Assembly (NCBI RefSeq): GCF_017876405.1
Contig: NZ_JAGINW010000001.1
Span: 1,191,203-1,255,202 of the forward strand
Length of the DNA: 64,000 nt
Direction: 5' to 3'
Origin: Kibdelosporangium banguiense
GTDB taxonomy: Bacteria > Actinomycetota > Actinomycetes > Mycobacteriales > Pseudonocardiaceae
Below the pieces are notes generated by a model. That model did no database searches, was not told the DNA's origin, and was given only the letters and a program-made list of their open reading frames with translations. A program made the position numbers and the translations under genes. Below are positions 46,386 to 54,842 of this stretch, piece after piece. Positions within the stretch are counted from its first letter, which is position 1. Each line of letters starts with the position of its first letter.

Positions 46386-48443
46386 GTGCGTTCTTTAGCC
46401 GTCCTGACACTGACAGCGGTGCTGTCAGCCGGGCTGTTCGCTCCTGTGGCGAACGCTCAATCGGCCCGGACAGGGATTGAAACCGTTGCGCTGGAATCCA
46501 CCGCGGCGAAACGGTCGGCAGGAGTCAACGAGATCAATGACAGACGCTTCGCCATGGTCGCCCTCGCGGGCACCGCGAAGCTTCCAGAAGGCGTGGAGAT
46601 CCAGGTCAAGCGGCTGGGTGGCGACTGGGGCGCGTGGGAGCCGCTGGACACCGATGACGCGATCGACAACAAGACTGAACCGTTGTGGGTGGGGCACTCC
46701 ACAGCGATCCGGGTGCGTGGCGCCGAACAGGCAGGCCTCGCGCTCAAACTGATCGACCCGGGCGTGAAGGCGACCGACAGCCCGAGGCAGCGGGCAGCGC
46801 TCGCGGCGGCCGCAGGACGGCCCGTGATCGCCGGCCGGGCAGCGTGGGGCGCGGACGAATCGGTCCGGACCGCGTGCTTTGCCCGGCAAGGGATCGGCAT
46901 CGAGTACGCCAGCACGATCAAGGCGGCCACGATCCACCACACGGCCGGCACGAACGACTACACGGCCGCCGACTCCGCCGCGATCATGCGTGGCATCTAC
47001 CTGTTCCACGCCATCGACCGTGACTGGTGCGACATCGGCTACAACTTCCTGGTCGACAAGTTCGGCCAGATCTTCGAAGGCCGCATCGGCGGGCTCGAGT
47101 CGCCGGTCTGGGGAGCGCACGCGGGTGGCTTCAACCAGTTCACCTTCGGTGTGTCGATGATGGGCAACTTCGAAACGGACATCGAGCCGTCCGGCCCGCA
47201 GATCGACGCCGTGGCCTCGGTCGTGGCGTGGAAGTTCGCCAACGGCTACCGCGACCCGAACGGCACAGTCACGCTGATCTCCGGCGGTGGCGGAACGTCG
47301 AAGTACCCGGCGGGCACCCCGGTGACGTTGCCGGTCATCTTCGCCCACCGGGACGTCGGCAACACCGAATGCCCAGGTCAGAAGGCATACGACCTGATGC
47401 CGACGATCCGCCAGAAGGTCACCGAGCGGATGGGTGTCTGGACCGCGAGCCCGATCTACCAGAAGTGGCAGGCGGCCGGCGCGGACGCGGGCCCGCTGCA
47501 GGGCCCGTTCCGGGTGGAGCAGGACTCCGGCCGGGGCGGCCGGTGGGCGACCTTCGCCGGTGACAGCAAGTCGGTGTACTGGTCCGCAGGCACCGGCGCG
47601 AGGATCATCGAGGGCGCCATCCGGGACAGGTGGGCCCAGCTCGGTTTCGAGTTCGGCGTTTTCGGCTTCCCCACCACCGACGAACTGACCACACCGGACA
47701 CCCTCGGCCGGTACAACGACTTCGAGTTCCAGGACGGCTCGATCTACTGGTCCAACGCCACCGGGGCACACTCGGTCCAGGGTGCGATCAAGCAGCGGTG
47801 GGCCGCGCTGAACAAGGAAGCCGGGCCGTTGGGCTACCCGATCAGCGACGAGCTGGGCGCCACCAACGGGCGCTACAACGACTTCCAGAAGGAAAGCGCG
47901 TCGATCTACTGGTCCAACGCCACCGGGGCGCACTCGGTCCAGGGTGCGATCAAGAGCAAGTGGAACGAGTTCGGCCGGGAGAACAGCTTCCTGGGCTACC
48001 CCACCACCGACGAGCTCGTCGGTGCGAACGGCGGGCGCTACAACGACTTCGCCGGTGAGGGCGGTTCGATCTACTGGTCCAACGCCACTGGAGCGCATTC
48101 GCTCCAGGGTGCGATCAAGGGCAAGTGGGTCGAGCTCAACAAGGAGGCCGGTGTGCTCGGCTACCCGACCACCGACGAGACCGTGACGCCGAACAAGCTC
48201 GGCCGGTACAACCACTTCGCCGGTCAGGGCGGCTCGATCTACTGGTCCAACGCCACCGGAGCACACTCCGTCCAAGGCCTCATCAAGCAGCGGTGGGCCG
48301 CACTCGGCTGGGAGACCTCGTACCTCGGCTTCCCGACGAGCGACGAGCACCCGGCCCCGGGCGGGCTGCGCAGCGACTTCCAGGGCGGCTACATCTTCTA
48401 CAGCTTCGCCACTGGTCAGGCCACTGATCACCGTTACCCGTAA
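46386..48443 (+). CDS. Secreted N-acetylmuramoyl-L-alanine amidase with LGFP repeats
   Basis: 685 residues from GTG 46386. Sec signal peptide (residues 1-24, ending ANA), a ~100-residue lead, then a PGRP/amidase_2 domain (ATIHHTAGTNDYTAADS, WCDIGYNFLVDKFGQIFEGR, IFAHRDVGNTECPGQ: zinc-type His, Tyr and Cys residues present). From about residue 365 five LGFP repeats of ~55 residues follow (QGAIKQRWAALN, SIYWSNATGAHS). The amidase cleaves the peptidoglycan lactyl-peptide bond outside the cell; LGFP repeats anchor proteins to arabinogalactan or wall. ATG 46209 has a better ribosome site (GGGGAGG) but gives a 59-residue odd N-terminus. The signal peptide contains a TTA codon (46395-46397). Confidence 0.88.
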   Translation: MRSLAVLTLTAVLSAGLFAPVANAQSARTGIETVALESTAAKRSAGVNEINDRRFAMVALAGTAKLPEGVEIQVKRLGGDWGAWEPLDTDDAIDNKTEPLWVGHSTAIRVRGAEQAGLALKLIDPGVKATDSPRQRAALAAAAGRPVIAGRAAWGADESVRTACFARQGIGIEYASTIKAATIHHTAGTNDYTAADSAAIMRGIYLFHAIDRDWCDIGYNFLVDKFGQIFEGRIGGLESPVWGAHAGGFNQFTFGVSMMGNFETDIEPSGPQIDAVASVVAWKFANGYRDPNGTVTLISGGGGTSKYPAGTPVTLPVIFAHRDVGNTECPGQKAYDLMPTIRQKVTERMGVWTASPIYQKWQAAGADAGPLQGPFRVEQDSGRGGRWATFAGDSKSVYWSAGTGARIIEGAIRDRWAQLGFEFGVFGFPTTDELTTPDTLGRYNDFEFQDGSIYWSNATGAHSVQGAIKQRWAALNKEAGPLGYPISDELGATNGRYNDFQKESASIYWSNATGAHSVQGAIKSKWNEFGRENSFLGYPTTDELVGANGGRYNDFAGEGGSIYWSNATGAHSLQGAIKGKWVELNKEAGVLGYPTTDETVTPNKLGRYNHFAGQGGSIYWSNATGAHSVQGLIKQRWAALGWETSYLGFPTSDEHPAPGGLRSDFQGGYIFYSFATGQATDHRYP

Positions 48444-48457
48444 CTAACTGTCACCTT

Positions 48458-48489
48458 GAGGGCCCTGCTTCGGCAGGGCCCTCTTTTTT
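48458..48489 (+). terminator. Rho-independent terminator after the amidase gene
   Basis: GAGGGCCCTGC at 48458-48468, loop TTCG, GCAGGGCCCTC at 48473-48483, followed by TTTTTT at 48484-48489. A textbook intrinsic terminator 14 bases after the amidase stop. Confidence 0.95.
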
Positions 48490-48586
48490 CGTGCAAAACG
48501 GGCCTTTCGGCGGGTTGTTGGGCGGCCATCGGATCGATTTGGCTACTTGAACTGGGTGTGTCGTCAAGGAATCGAGGGATCTGGCG

Positions 48587-49951
48587 ATGGCTGGTCTGCG
48601 CAGACGTGGTGTCCTGACCGGTGCGGTAGCGCTCGCAGGGGCGGCGACCGTCGGTCTGAATCCAGTTGCGGCGGCGTCCGCCAACCGGCAACGCCAGGGC
48701 GCGCAGTACGCGCCGTCGCTGGGTTTCGGCGATTACCCGGTAGTCGCACGGGTCCGGGCGCATCGTGCACTGGAGCACCTGCGGGTGCTCAGCGACCAGA
48801 TCGGCCCGCGGATCGCCGGTACGCCAGGGGAACTCAAGGCCAAGGACTACATCGCCCGGGTGCTGCGGGACCTGCGGTACCAGGTCACCGTGCAGCCGTT
48901 CGCGATCGCCGACAAGTTCCTGGGTTCGGTTCGTGTCGGCCGCGACACGTGGCAGACGGGCTCGTCACCACAGTCCTTGCAGGACGTCACCCGCGAGGGG
49001 ACTGTGGTGGACGTGGGCGACGGCAGCACGCTGCCCGCCGATCTGACCGGAAAAATTGTCCTTATCGCGGCGGTTCAGAATGTCGCGGACGCCTATTCGA
49101 CCGCGGCCCAGCGTGGCGCGATTGCCGTATTACTCGGCCGAGTGGGCGCAGATCCGTTACGTCGTTTGGGTGCATTCTCGCCCACCCTTCCCACGCCGGT
49201 GGCAATTCCGGTTCTCGGCATTGCCCAGGTTCAGGTCGAACGGTTGCGCAAACGGCTGGCAGCCGGACCGGTGCGCGTGAAAGCGACCACCGTCCAGTAC
49301 AAGAATTTGACTTCGCACAACGTGATCGCCGAACGGCCGGCGACTTTCCCGAGCCGGGACAAGGGCGTTGTCATGGTGAGTGCGCACTACGACAGCGTTC
49401 CTGGCTCACCAGGCGCCAACGACGACGGCAGCGGCACGGTCCTGTGCCTCGAACTGGCGCGCGTGCTGCGGCACCTGCCGACGACCAAAGCCGTGCGATT
49501 CGCCTTGTGGGGCGCGGAAGAATACGGATTGCTGGGATCTCGTCACTACGTCAACCAGTTGGTGGACGCGGACGTGTCCCGCATCGCGGGGTGTTTCCAG
49601 AACGACATGGTCGCCACAAGCTTCGACCCAGCCACCGTGTACTGGCTGCTGTCGGTCGACGGCGGCGACAACGCGTGCACTCAAGCCGTTGCCGCAGCGG
49701 CAAAACGCCTCGGCTACGACCCGCGTACACGCGGTCCCGTCGCACGCGGCTCCAGTGACCACGTGCCTTTCCACGAACGCGGTATCGCGTCCGGCAACTT
49801 CAGCTGGCGAGGCGAAAGCGGCCCCGCTGCACTCGAACCGACGTATCACACGCCGGAGGACACCATTGCGGACAACGTATCGCTTGAGCGCCTTCAGGTT
49901 TCGCTCGAGCTGATCGGTGCCGCGTCTTACGATCTGCTGCGCAGGCACTGA
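48587..49951 (+). CDS. Secreted M28 metallopeptidase with PA-like insert
   Basis: 454 residues. An N-terminal LRRRGVLTGAVAL twin-arginine signal (RRRG) points to Tat export. After a ~180-residue segment with a PA-like insertion comes the M28 fold: metal ligands in SAHYDSVPGSPGANDDGSG (His, Asp near 265-285), Glu in WGAEEYG, Asp in FQNDMVA region and His in TYHTPEDT. The family includes aminopeptidases acting on extracellular peptides. Two TTA codons, at 49130-49132 and 49157-49159, and AT-richer codons around 49040-49330 differ from the rest of the gene. Confidence 0.88.
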   Translation: MAGLRRRGVLTGAVALAGAATVGLNPVAAASANRQRQGAQYAPSLGFGDYPVVARVRAHRALEHLRVLSDQIGPRIAGTPGELKAKDYIARVLRDLRYQVTVQPFAIADKFLGSVRVGRDTWQTGSSPQSLQDVTREGTVVDVGDGSTLPADLTGKIVLIAAVQNVADAYSTAAQRGAIAVLLGRVGADPLRRLGAFSPTLPTPVAIPVLGIAQVQVERLRKRLAAGPVRVKATTVQYKNLTSHNVIAERPATFPSRDKGVVMVSAHYDSVPGSPGANDDGSGTVLCLELARVLRHLPTTKAVRFALWGAEEYGLLGSRHYVNQLVDADVSRIAGCFQNDMVATSFDPATVYWLLSVDGGDNACTQAVAAAAKRLGYDPRTRGPVARGSSDHVPFHERGIASGNFSWRGESGPAALEPTYHTPEDTIADNVSLERLQVSLELIGAASYDLLRRH

Positions 49952-49960
49952 AACCCTCGC

Positions 49961-49992
49961 GAGGGTGCCCGCCGTTCGCGGCGGGCACCCTC
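49961..49992. terminator. Hairpin between M28 gene and DUF6131 gene
   Basis: GAGGGTGCCCGCCG at 49961-49974 and its complement at 49979-49992 with a TTCG loop form a 14-bp perfect stem, ten bases after the M28 stop and between convergent genes. There is no U-run, but the stem is strong enough to terminate in both directions. Confidence 0.75.
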
Positions 49993-50002
49993 GGCGAGAG
50001 CG

Positions 50003-50158
50003 TCAGTAAAACGTCCTACGGCCGGCAATCGGACGGCCGACGGCGCCCAGCAGCGTCAGTATCAAACCAACTACCAGCAGGATCCCGCCGATCGTGGTCA
50101 GGATCGAGATACCGGCCAATAAACCGATCACCAACAGGATCGCACCAAGGATGATCAT
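50003..50158 (-). CDS. DUF6131-like small membrane protein
   Basis: 51 residues, two hydrophobic helices (MIILGAILLVIGLLAGI and IGGILLVVGLILTLLGAVG) and a short basic tail (RPIAGRRTFY), resembling the DUF6131 family. The function is unknown; such tiny membrane proteins are common in actinomycetes. ATG 50158 has GGAGG five bases upstream. Confidence 0.78.
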   Translation of the reverse strand: MIILGAILLVIGLLAGISILTTIGGILLVVGLILTLLGAVGRPIAGRRTFY

Positions 50159-50211
50159 GACACCTCCATAGGGGGACACCTAAGGAGTAGCCACCCGATC
50201 CGAGGCCAAAC

Positions 50212-50595
50212 CTACTGCCCGACGGATTCCCAAAGGCCCATCAGATTGCCTTCCGGGTCCTTGAAGTAAGCCGAGAACCCAAAGTCACCGACCGGTGTCT
50301 TTCCGGTGACCGTCGCGCCACCGAGCTTCTCGATCTTCTCCAGCGCCTCATCGATACTCGGTACATCCACCACAAGGACCGGTGACGTCACCGGGTTGCT
50401 GCCGCGTTCGAGCATCCCGCCATTGATGAACCCAGGCTCCGTCGGCCCGGTCTCCTGCTCCGTCGGCCCGGACATCACCAAGTGGTAGTCCTCCCCCATG
50501 GCCATGATGTTCCAGCCGAACGCATCCTGATAGAACGCCCGCGCCCGCTCACCGTCATCGAACGGGATCTCGAAATGCACGACTCTGCCGCTCAT
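50212..50595 (-). CDS. VOC-superfamily (glyoxalase-fold) protein
   Basis: 127 residues with the paired beta-alpha-beta-beta-beta modules of VOC proteins: VVHFEIPFDDGERARAFYQDAFGW, DVPSIDEALEKIEKLGGATV and FSAYFKDPEGNLMGLWE (metal-ligand Glu). The reaction is unknown; annotations range from glyoxalase to bleomycin-resistance-like. Stand-alone gene. Confidence 0.9.
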   Translation of the reverse strand: MSGRVVHFEIPFDDGERARAFYQDAFGWNIMAMGEDYHLVMSGPTEQETGPTEPGFINGGMLERGSNPVTSPVLVVDVPSIDEALEKIEKLGGATVTGKTPVGDFGFSAYFKDPEGNLMGLWESVGQ

Positions 50596-50740
50596 CGCCG
50601 TACCCTTCAGGTTGTCCGAAGTGGTCCGTCCCGCACGCTAGCCCTGTCCCCCACTCCTCGCCAGCCCTGTTGATTCCTCACCGATTAGCGACAGAAACCG
50701 GATTCGCCCCATCATCCACTGTGTACACCTCGGGTCGGTC

Positions 50741-52555
50741 CTACTGGATTCGCTGATCTATGCCGCCGACCGTCTGGCCCGCGGTGATCCACACCGGCGT
50801 CGCGGTCGCGTAGGACGTCGCGTCCTTGTACCAGATCGTCCGGTACCTGGCCGAGGACACCTCACGGAAGTGGATCTTCAAGTCCTGCGTCGCCAGGCCG
50901 TCGATGACATAACCCTGGCTGAAGTCGGTTTCGACCTGACCGGCGACGTCCCCGGTCCGGGCGTTGACGGGCTTCACCTCGACCCAACCGTACGGCTGCC
51001 CCGCGATGCTCGTCCTGCCGGCGAAAGCGCCGCCGGGAGACAGGCTCTCGTCAGCCTTCGTGTCGCGGCCGGCGTCGACCTTCAGCATCTTGGCGTCGAA
51101 TCGATCCGCCGCGCCGCCCGACCACTGCCACGCGTACGTTCCCTGGATGTTCACGTACTCCAGCGGCCAGAAGTACGGGCCGAGCCCAGTCAACCGGTAG
51201 TTGCCTTGCTCATCAGTGCGGACCGCGTCGCGGGCATAGGAAGTTGTTGTGGCGTATGGAAGGACACCGATATTGGCGATGGGCCGGCCCGTCTGCTTGT
51301 CCGTGACGGTCCCTGAGACAGTGCCGGCCGGATCCAGGCGGATCGGTGGCAGCCGGGTGAGGACACCTCCCGGGCCGTCGATCTTGCGGGCGTAGCGCTG
51401 GTCACCTGTGCCACCGCTCAGCCGGCCGACCCACTGCATGCCGTACTTCTTGTCCTTGGGCCGGACCAGCAGCTGGTACGCGGCCGGGGTGAGCGGGCCA
51501 ATGGTGATCTGCCCGTTCTGGTCACTGCACCATTCGTTCCTGCCGAACTCCGAACCGGGAACGCCGTGGCCTGCCACCTCGATGGGCTCCACGCATGTGT
51601 CTGCTACCGCCCTGCCGGTAGCGGCGTCCCTGACAGTCGTCTGGATCGCGATGGCGGGCTTCGCTTTCTCGACGACCTTCGTGACCTCGCCAGGCCGGAC
51701 GACAACTCCAGCCACGCTTGACGAGAAATGGGTCTTCTGCGTGGTGATCGCCAGATAATACGTGCCACGCGGGAGCTGGTAGCTGATCTGACCTGTCGTC
51801 GTACACGGCCGTTCGGCGCCGACTCCTGGTGCGAAGACACAGAATTCCTTGACCGGGGCACCGCTCACCTCGTCCACAACGGTCAGATCGATGGTGCCAG
51901 GTGGAATGATCTGCTCGTCGACGACGACGTCCGGGCCTGCCGGCACAGTGATCACATCAGCCTCGGACAACGTCTCCTTCTGGCGATACCACTGGTCTCC
52001 GTCATAGCTCGTGCTGATCTCAAGTTTGTAGTGGGCGGACCACAGTCCGGCGATCCGGTACGTACCGTCGTCCGCGACAGTGACCCACTGGAGCCGCTGC
52101 TGCGGATAGTCGACGTCATAGGGCCGCACCTGGATTTGGCCGCGTACGGTGTGGCCGGCCGTCACCCGGCCGCTCAACGCCCCTTCACCCGGTGGGCGAA
52201 GCCCGAGGTTGAGAAACTCGCGGGACAGATACCTCGATTGCGCACCGTCGAAGTCGCGGGCGTCACCAAGCAGATCCGCGTTCCAGGTGTCGGCATATCC
52301 CGGCGCGGTGGCCTTGATCTTGTAGTACCCGCTGTCCGGGCCACTGACCTCGTATCTGCCCGCCTCGTCGGCGCAGTCCCGGCCGACTTCGACCTGCCCG
52401 GCGTCGTACACCGAGACGCAGGCCCCGGCCACCGGCTTGCCGGTGAACCTGTCGGCAACAGTGCCGTACGCCAACACCACCTCAGCACTCGCAGTACCGC
52501 CCGTCGCGACAAGCAACATGATCGCAGCGGCCAATGCCGTCAGTCGGATCCTCAT
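50741..52555 (-). CDS. Secreted multi-repeat carboxypeptidase-regulatory-like protein
   Basis: 604 residues. A Sec signal peptide (residues 1-24) is followed by repeated beta-sandwich units of the carboxypeptidase-regulatory/CnaB type, each starting with a short G-x-V-T-D-x-x-TGxP pattern (GTVADRFTGKPVAGACV, TVRDAATGRAVADTCV, GTVTDKQTGRPIANIGV). There is no catalytic motif. ATG 52555 has GGGAGGAAGG upstream; the frame extends to 52615 without a ribosome site. It is likely an extracellular adhesion or structural protein. Function unknown. Confidence 0.75.
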   Translation of the reverse strand: MRIRLTALAAAIMLLVATGGTASAEVVLAYGTVADRFTGKPVAGACVSVYDAGQVEVGRDCADEAGRYEVSGPDSGYYKIKATAPGYADTWNADLLGDARDFDGAQSRYLSREFLNLGLRPPGEGALSGRVTAGHTVRGQIQVRPYDVDYPQQRLQWVTVADDGTYRIAGLWSAHYKLEISTSYDGDQWYRQKETLSEADVITVPAGPDVVVDEQIIPPGTIDLTVVDEVSGAPVKEFCVFAPGVGAERPCTTTGQISYQLPRGTYYLAITTQKTHFSSSVAGVVVRPGEVTKVVEKAKPAIAIQTTVRDAATGRAVADTCVEPIEVAGHGVPGSEFGRNEWCSDQNGQITIGPLTPAAYQLLVRPKDKKYGMQWVGRLSGGTGDQRYARKIDGPGGVLTRLPPIRLDPAGTVSGTVTDKQTGRPIANIGVLPYATTTSYARDAVRTDEQGNYRLTGLGPYFWPLEYVNIQGTYAWQWSGGAADRFDAKMLKVDAGRDTKADESLSPGGAFAGRTSIAGQPYGWVEVKPVNARTGDVAGQVETDFSQGYVIDGLATQDLKIHFREVSSARYRTIWYKDATSYATATPVWITAGQTVGGIDQRIQ

Positions 52556-52696
52556 TGCCTTCCTCCCCCGGCGCCGGCGCGGCAGGGCGGAACCCCCACG
52601 GCGACCACGGCACAACAGGCCAGCAATCTAAGGCGCGCCAGCCATATCTGTCAGCAGCCGTTCGGCCGTGCGACACCGAGCCAGGTGGACACACAC

Positions 52697-53017
52697 CTAC
52701 GACGCCAGTTGACCACCGGCGGCTTCGGCCTGAAGCTTCTCTTGGTAGGCCAGGACACAACGCGCGATGCAGTCACGCAACTCCTCGTGACACCGCCAGT
52801 CGACGGGCTGGGTCAAGTGCTGGGTCGAAGCCTCCGCGAGCGCCTTGGCGTACCCCTGGTAGTAGTCGAGGCACTGGGCCGTGGTGGCGCCGCGCGGATG
52901 GAAGCGGAGAAAATGCCTCACGACCTCAGTGGTATCGGCATGGGCCTGCCACGGCGGCACGAGCCAATGGCCGGGAATATCATGATTGGGGATTCCAGTG
53001 GCCGGTTTGATGTGCAC
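52697..53017 (-). CDS. Hypothetical protein beside XRE/DUF397 pair
   Basis: 106 residues with no recognised domain. It is rich in His, Ala and Gln, with five cysteines not arranged as a metal motif (AQCLDYYQG, RCHEELRDCIARCVLAYQ). It is divergent from the XRE regulator across 160 bp, so it may be its target. The start at ATG 53017 follows GAGAGGGCAAC on the minus strand. Confidence 0.55.
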   Translation of the reverse strand: MHIKPATGIPNHDIPGHWLVPPWQAHADTTEVVRHFLRFHPRGATTAQCLDYYQGYAKALAEASTQHLTQPVDWRCHEELRDCIARCVLAYQEKLQAEAAGGQLAS

Positions 53018-53178
53018 GAGTTGCCCTCTCGAATAATTGCGTTAGATTGATGACATGGACTTGTTCAGTCTTGGACAACCAGGTAATCCGTACAAGTGAT
53101 TTGCCTGCCCGCAACGGGTGATACCACCGGCAATCCGGTCACGCTATGCTGTTACCGGCCGACAACTACGGAGATGGG

Positions 53179-54030
53179 ATGGCTCGGACACCGAAGGCAC
53201 GAGCTCTGGGCGCGGCACTTCGAGAGGCTCGGGAAAGCAAGCGCTTGTTGTTGCGTGAGGTCGCCGCAGCGGTCAGTCGTGATATCGGCGTGGTGTCCAG
53301 ATGGGAAACCGGCGACCGGACGCCGAAACCGGAACAAGTCGCCCAGATTCTCACTAAACTGGGTGTCGAGGGAAACCGTTACGACGAGATCATGACGCTC
53401 GCCTACGGCACCAACGAATCGCTATGGGTCGCCACCACCCTGCCGGAACAGCGACAGCAAATGGTCGCCTACATCGACTGGGAACAGAACGCCACCAGCA
53501 TCGTCGAAGTCGCACCGTTGCTGATCCCCGGCCTGCTGCAGACAACCGAGTACATCCAGGCGATCATGACCGGCGGAGGCGTGCTGCCCGGCGAGATCGC
53601 CGCCCGGGTGGCCTCCCGGATCGGCCGCAGGGAGATCATCACCAAGAACAGGCCCGCCGACCTGCTCGTCCTGCTCGGCCATGCGGCACTGCGTCAGGAC
53701 ATCGGAGGCAAACAGGTCACTCTCGAGCAGATGAAGCATTTGCTCGACATGGCGAAACGCCCCAACATCACCCTGAGGATAATGCCCGACCATGGCGGCT
53801 GGCATCCAGGACTGGAAGGCGCCTTTTCGTGCATCAAGTCCAAAGCAACTCCTGCAAGGCCCGCAGCGTCGATCGTGTTCGTAGGCACCCGCAGGTCGGT
53901 ACTGATGCTGCACGAAGACAACGATGTAGCGGCCTACGAGAACGCCATCCAAATGATCATCCAGAAATCCCTGCCTCCAGAGACATCACTCGCCCTGATC
54001 GCAGACTTCGCAGAAAGATTGGAGAGGTAA
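53179..54030 (+). CDS. XRE-family regulator with DUF5753 domain
   Basis: 283 residues. N-terminal helix-turn-helix (residues 1-70: ALGAALREARESKRLLLREVAAAVSRDIGVVSRWETGDR), then a DUF5753 ligand/effector domain (EVAPLLIPGLLQTTEYIQAIM, RPADLLVLLGHAALRQD, IMPDHGGWHPG). This is the Streptomyces-type architecture of WhiJ-like regulators, almost always paired with a DUF397 protein, as here. ATG 53179 has GGAG six bases upstream; earlier in-frame codons lack one. Confidence 0.93.
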   Translation: MARTPKARALGAALREARESKRLLLREVAAAVSRDIGVVSRWETGDRTPKPEQVAQILTKLGVEGNRYDEIMTLAYGTNESLWVATTLPEQRQQMVAYIDWEQNATSIVEVAPLLIPGLLQTTEYIQAIMTGGGVLPGEIAARVASRIGRREIITKNRPADLLVLLGHAALRQDIGGKQVTLEQMKHLLDMAKRPNITLRIMPDHGGWHPGLEGAFSCIKSKATPARPAASIVFVGTRRSVLMLHEDNDVAAYENAIQMIIQKSLPPETSLALIADFAERLER

Positions 54031-54031
54031 A

Positions 54032-54208
54032 TTGGCAACCGGAGATACATGGCGAAAATCTCGGTACAGCCAGAACGACGCCAACTGTGTCGAGATTCGC
54101 AATACCTTCAAGCAGGTTCGAGACTCGAAAAGTCCGACCGGCTCCGCCCTGGACGGAAATGTGGCCGCGTTAGTGCACGCCATCAAGACAGGCCAGTTCG
54201 ACCGTTGA
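54032..54208 (+). CDS. DUF397 protein
   Basis: 58 residues: WRKSRYSQNDANCVEI (residues 7-22), QVRDSKSPTGSAL and a C-terminal AIKTGQFD match the DUF397 family. It starts with TTG 54032, two bases after the XRE stop codon, with GGAGAGG inside the upstream gene, so the two are coupled. DUF397 proteins act as partners or antagonists of the XRE-DUF5753 regulator. It carries a TTA codon (54170-54172). Confidence 0.88.
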   Translation: MATGDTWRKSRYSQNDANCVEIRNTFKQVRDSKSPTGSALDGNVAALVHAIKTGQFDR

Positions 54209-54263
54209 GCAAGGACGCCTCTGTACGCCGCTACCAGGCGTACAGAGGCATTACAGTAGAGCC

Positions 54264-54842
54264 ATGACCGCTCTGCCGGAATGGATGAATCCTCCTCGGC
54301 CCGAAGGCTGGTTCGCGGACGATCTGGACCATCTCCCCGAAGCGCCTCGCCATACGGAACTGATCGACGGAGCACTCGTCTTCATGTTGTGGCCGCAGCG
54401 GTCATGGCACGGCCGCGTGGTCACCACTCTTGCCAACGCGCTCACCCACCATGCCCCGGCCGGTGTCGGGGTGGACTGCAGGATGACCATCCGGCTGGAT
54501 GACCGCAACCGCCTAGAGGCGGACGTCATGGTGAACACAACGCCATTCGACCCCGACCTCACCTGGTTCGCGCCTGCGGACGTGCTGCTCGCAGTCGAGG
54601 TCGTATCTCCGGAATCGGCTCACCGTGACACCACTGTCAAGCTCCGCAAGTACGCCGAGGCCGGCATCGCGCACTACTGGATCGTCGAGGAGCATGACAG
54701 CAAACCAGTCGTACATGTCTACGAACTGGACGAACCAACCCGGGCCTATGTAGCGGCCAGCATTTTCCGCAGCAAGCTCGAGGTGCAGGTGCCGTTCCCG
54801 ATCACTCTGGACCTCGACAATCTGGTCCGTGTGAAGAGCTAG
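54264..54842 (+). CDS. Uma2-family PD-(D/E)xK nuclease-fold protein
   Basis: 192 residues. The Uma2 (DUF820) restriction-endonuclease-like fold is visible as HTELIDGALVFM, RLEADVMVN (Asp87) and LLAVEVVSPES (Glu112), then KLRKYAEAGIAHYWIV with a basic residue, matching the PD-(D/E)xK core. Uma2 proteins are very common in some actinomycetes and cyanobacteria with no proven cellular role. Its TAG stop contains the TA target of the IS630 element inserted at 54842, yet the frame is complete. Confidence 0.85.
   Translation: MTALPEWMNPPRPEGWFADDLDHLPEAPRHTELIDGALVFMLWPQRSWHGRVVTTLANALTHHAPAGVGVDCRMTIRLDDRNRLEADVMVNTTPFDPDLTWFAPADVLLAVEVVSPESAHRDTTVKLRKYAEAGIAHYWIVEEHDSKPVVHVYELDEPTRAYVAASIFRSKLEVQVPFPITLDLDNLVRVKS

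Noticed and set aside
47700..48300. CRISPR-like regular DNA repeats
   Set aside because: The repeats are in frame and encode LGFP units; spacers are coding and there are no cas genes.
46425..48431. 668-residue minus-strand frame over the amidase gene
   Set aside because: Mirror frame of a repeat-containing gene; its own repeats only echo the LGFP units.
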